From Alphaproteobacteria bacterium (GTDB lineage: Bacteria; Pseudomonadota; Alphaproteobacteria; Rickettsiales; UBA1997): a stretch of DNA of 6,643 bases. The translations under genes and the position numbers were made by a program. The notes below the pieces were generated by a model that was not told the origin of the DNA, ran no database searches, and saw only the letters and a list, made by a program, of their open reading frames with translations. The stretch lies in the NCBI GenBank assembly GCA_016869775.1, contig VGDJ01000067.1, forward strand, positions 1-6,643, written 5' to 3'. Shown here piece by piece: positions 6,342 through 6,643 of the stretch (position 1 is the stretch's first letter; the number at the start of each line of letters is the position of its first letter).

Positions 6342-6371
6342 TTGATATTGTCAAAGTTAATTTTTTATAAT
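6342..6371 (+). promoter_or_regulatory. sigma70-type promoter for nadC
   Basis: TTGATA (6342-6347, 5 of 6 consensus bases) is followed after 18 bases by a perfect TATAAT (6366-6371). Initiation would fall near 6377-6379, giving nadC a leader of about 40 bases. This is the best promoter in the window and indicates that nadC is transcribed separately from the secretin operon. The gap it sits in (6316-6416) also has a 14-codon frame (6376-6420) that overlaps the nadC start. That frame would begin at or before the predicted start site and is therefore unlikely to be made from this promoter. Confidence 0.55.
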
Positions 6372-6416
6372 TATCATGAATTCACAGAATAATTTTGGGC
6401 TTTTTGAATATATTTT

Positions 6417-6643
6417 ATGATCAAAGATAATTCTTATTTTATTTCCTCAAATCGCCAACCCCTCCAAACTTTGCCTTCGATAATTCAAATGGCTTTGATC
6501 GAAGATAATGCTTTTAGCGACATCACTTCTGATTTAACAATCGATGAATTTTCGATATGTACTTTTCAAATTAATGCTCGTCAAGATTTGATTTTTTGTG
6601 GCACAAAAATTGTTGATGAAGTTTTTTTACAACTAAAAAAATC
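6417..6643 (+). CDS. nadC: nicotinate-nucleotide pyrophosphorylase (quinolinate phosphoribosyltransferase), 5' part
   Basis: The first 75 residues of NadC are present; the gene runs off the right edge. NadC converts quinolinate and PRPP to nicotinate mononucleotide, CO2 and pyrophosphate, the step where the de novo pathway joins NAD synthesis. The N-terminal signature is clear: ALIEDNAFSDITSDLTI (26-42) matches the family pattern of E-D followed by D-x-T-S. INARQDLIFCG (52-62) matches the conserved A-R-x-x-x-x-x-x-G strand, whose Arg helps bind quinolinate across the dimer. The ATG at 6417 gives a normal short N-terminus; no Shine-Dalgarno is visible. The TATAAT-containing promoter at 6342-6371 lies just upstream. 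Whether nadA and nadB follow, as in many alphaproteobacteria, cannot be seen. Confidence 0.88.
   Translation, partial: MIKDNSYFISSNRQPLQTLPSIIQMALIEDNAFSDITSDLTIDEFSICTFQINARQDLIFCGTKIVDEVFLQLKK

Noticed and set aside
6376..6420. A 14-residue frame overlapping the nadC start by ATGA, as a possible leader peptide
   Set aside because: The consensus promoter predicts a transcript starting at or just after its ATG, and the peptide has no run of regulatory codons.

Overview
The window is an AT-rich stretch of bacterial chromosome with ordinary dense gene packing. The gene content points to an alphaproteobacterium, possibly of an AT-rich lineage such as the Rickettsiales/Holosporales or an uncultured relative. 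The evidence is a fused IspD-IspF enzyme, a DUF374-type lysophospholipid acyltransferase, an alphaproteobacterial-looking NuoF and a NadC. MEP-pathway, complex I and NAD-synthesis genes together indicate a respiring cell that makes its own isoprenoids and NAD. The placement rests on motif reading only; no database search was possible.

Left part (1-2907). The 3' end of a DUF374 acyltransferase gene runs rightward and stops at 321. It converges on a leftward two-gene unit, nuoF (2907 to 1633) then ispDF (1631 to 429). The nuoF stop and the ispDF start are one base apart, so the two are probably co-transcribed and translationally coupled. The genes usually found beside nuoF (nuoE, nuoG) are absent here.

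Middle (2908-3164). A 257-bp divergent intergenic region separates nuoF from the rightward genes. Its central 180 bases are about 17% G+C by hand count. It holds two copies of a short hairpin-bearing unit, a 9-bp tandem repeat and a 7-bp inverted repeat.

Right part (3165-6315). Three tightly spaced rightward genes (gaps of 2 and 14 bases) form a probable operon: a lipoprotein secretin of the MshL/PilQ type, a six-helix ABC-2-like membrane protein, and an unrecognised protein with one N-terminal membrane helix and a helical, TPR-like remainder. The grouping suggests an envelope-spanning assembly or export function, but no ATPase, pilin or pilus assembly gene is visible. This operon is the most interesting part of the window.

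Right edge (6316-6643). A 101-bp gap holds a good sigma70-type promoter (TTGATA, 18-bp spacer, TATAAT) and a small palindrome. The start of nadC (quinolinate phosphoribosyltransferase) follows and runs off the window.
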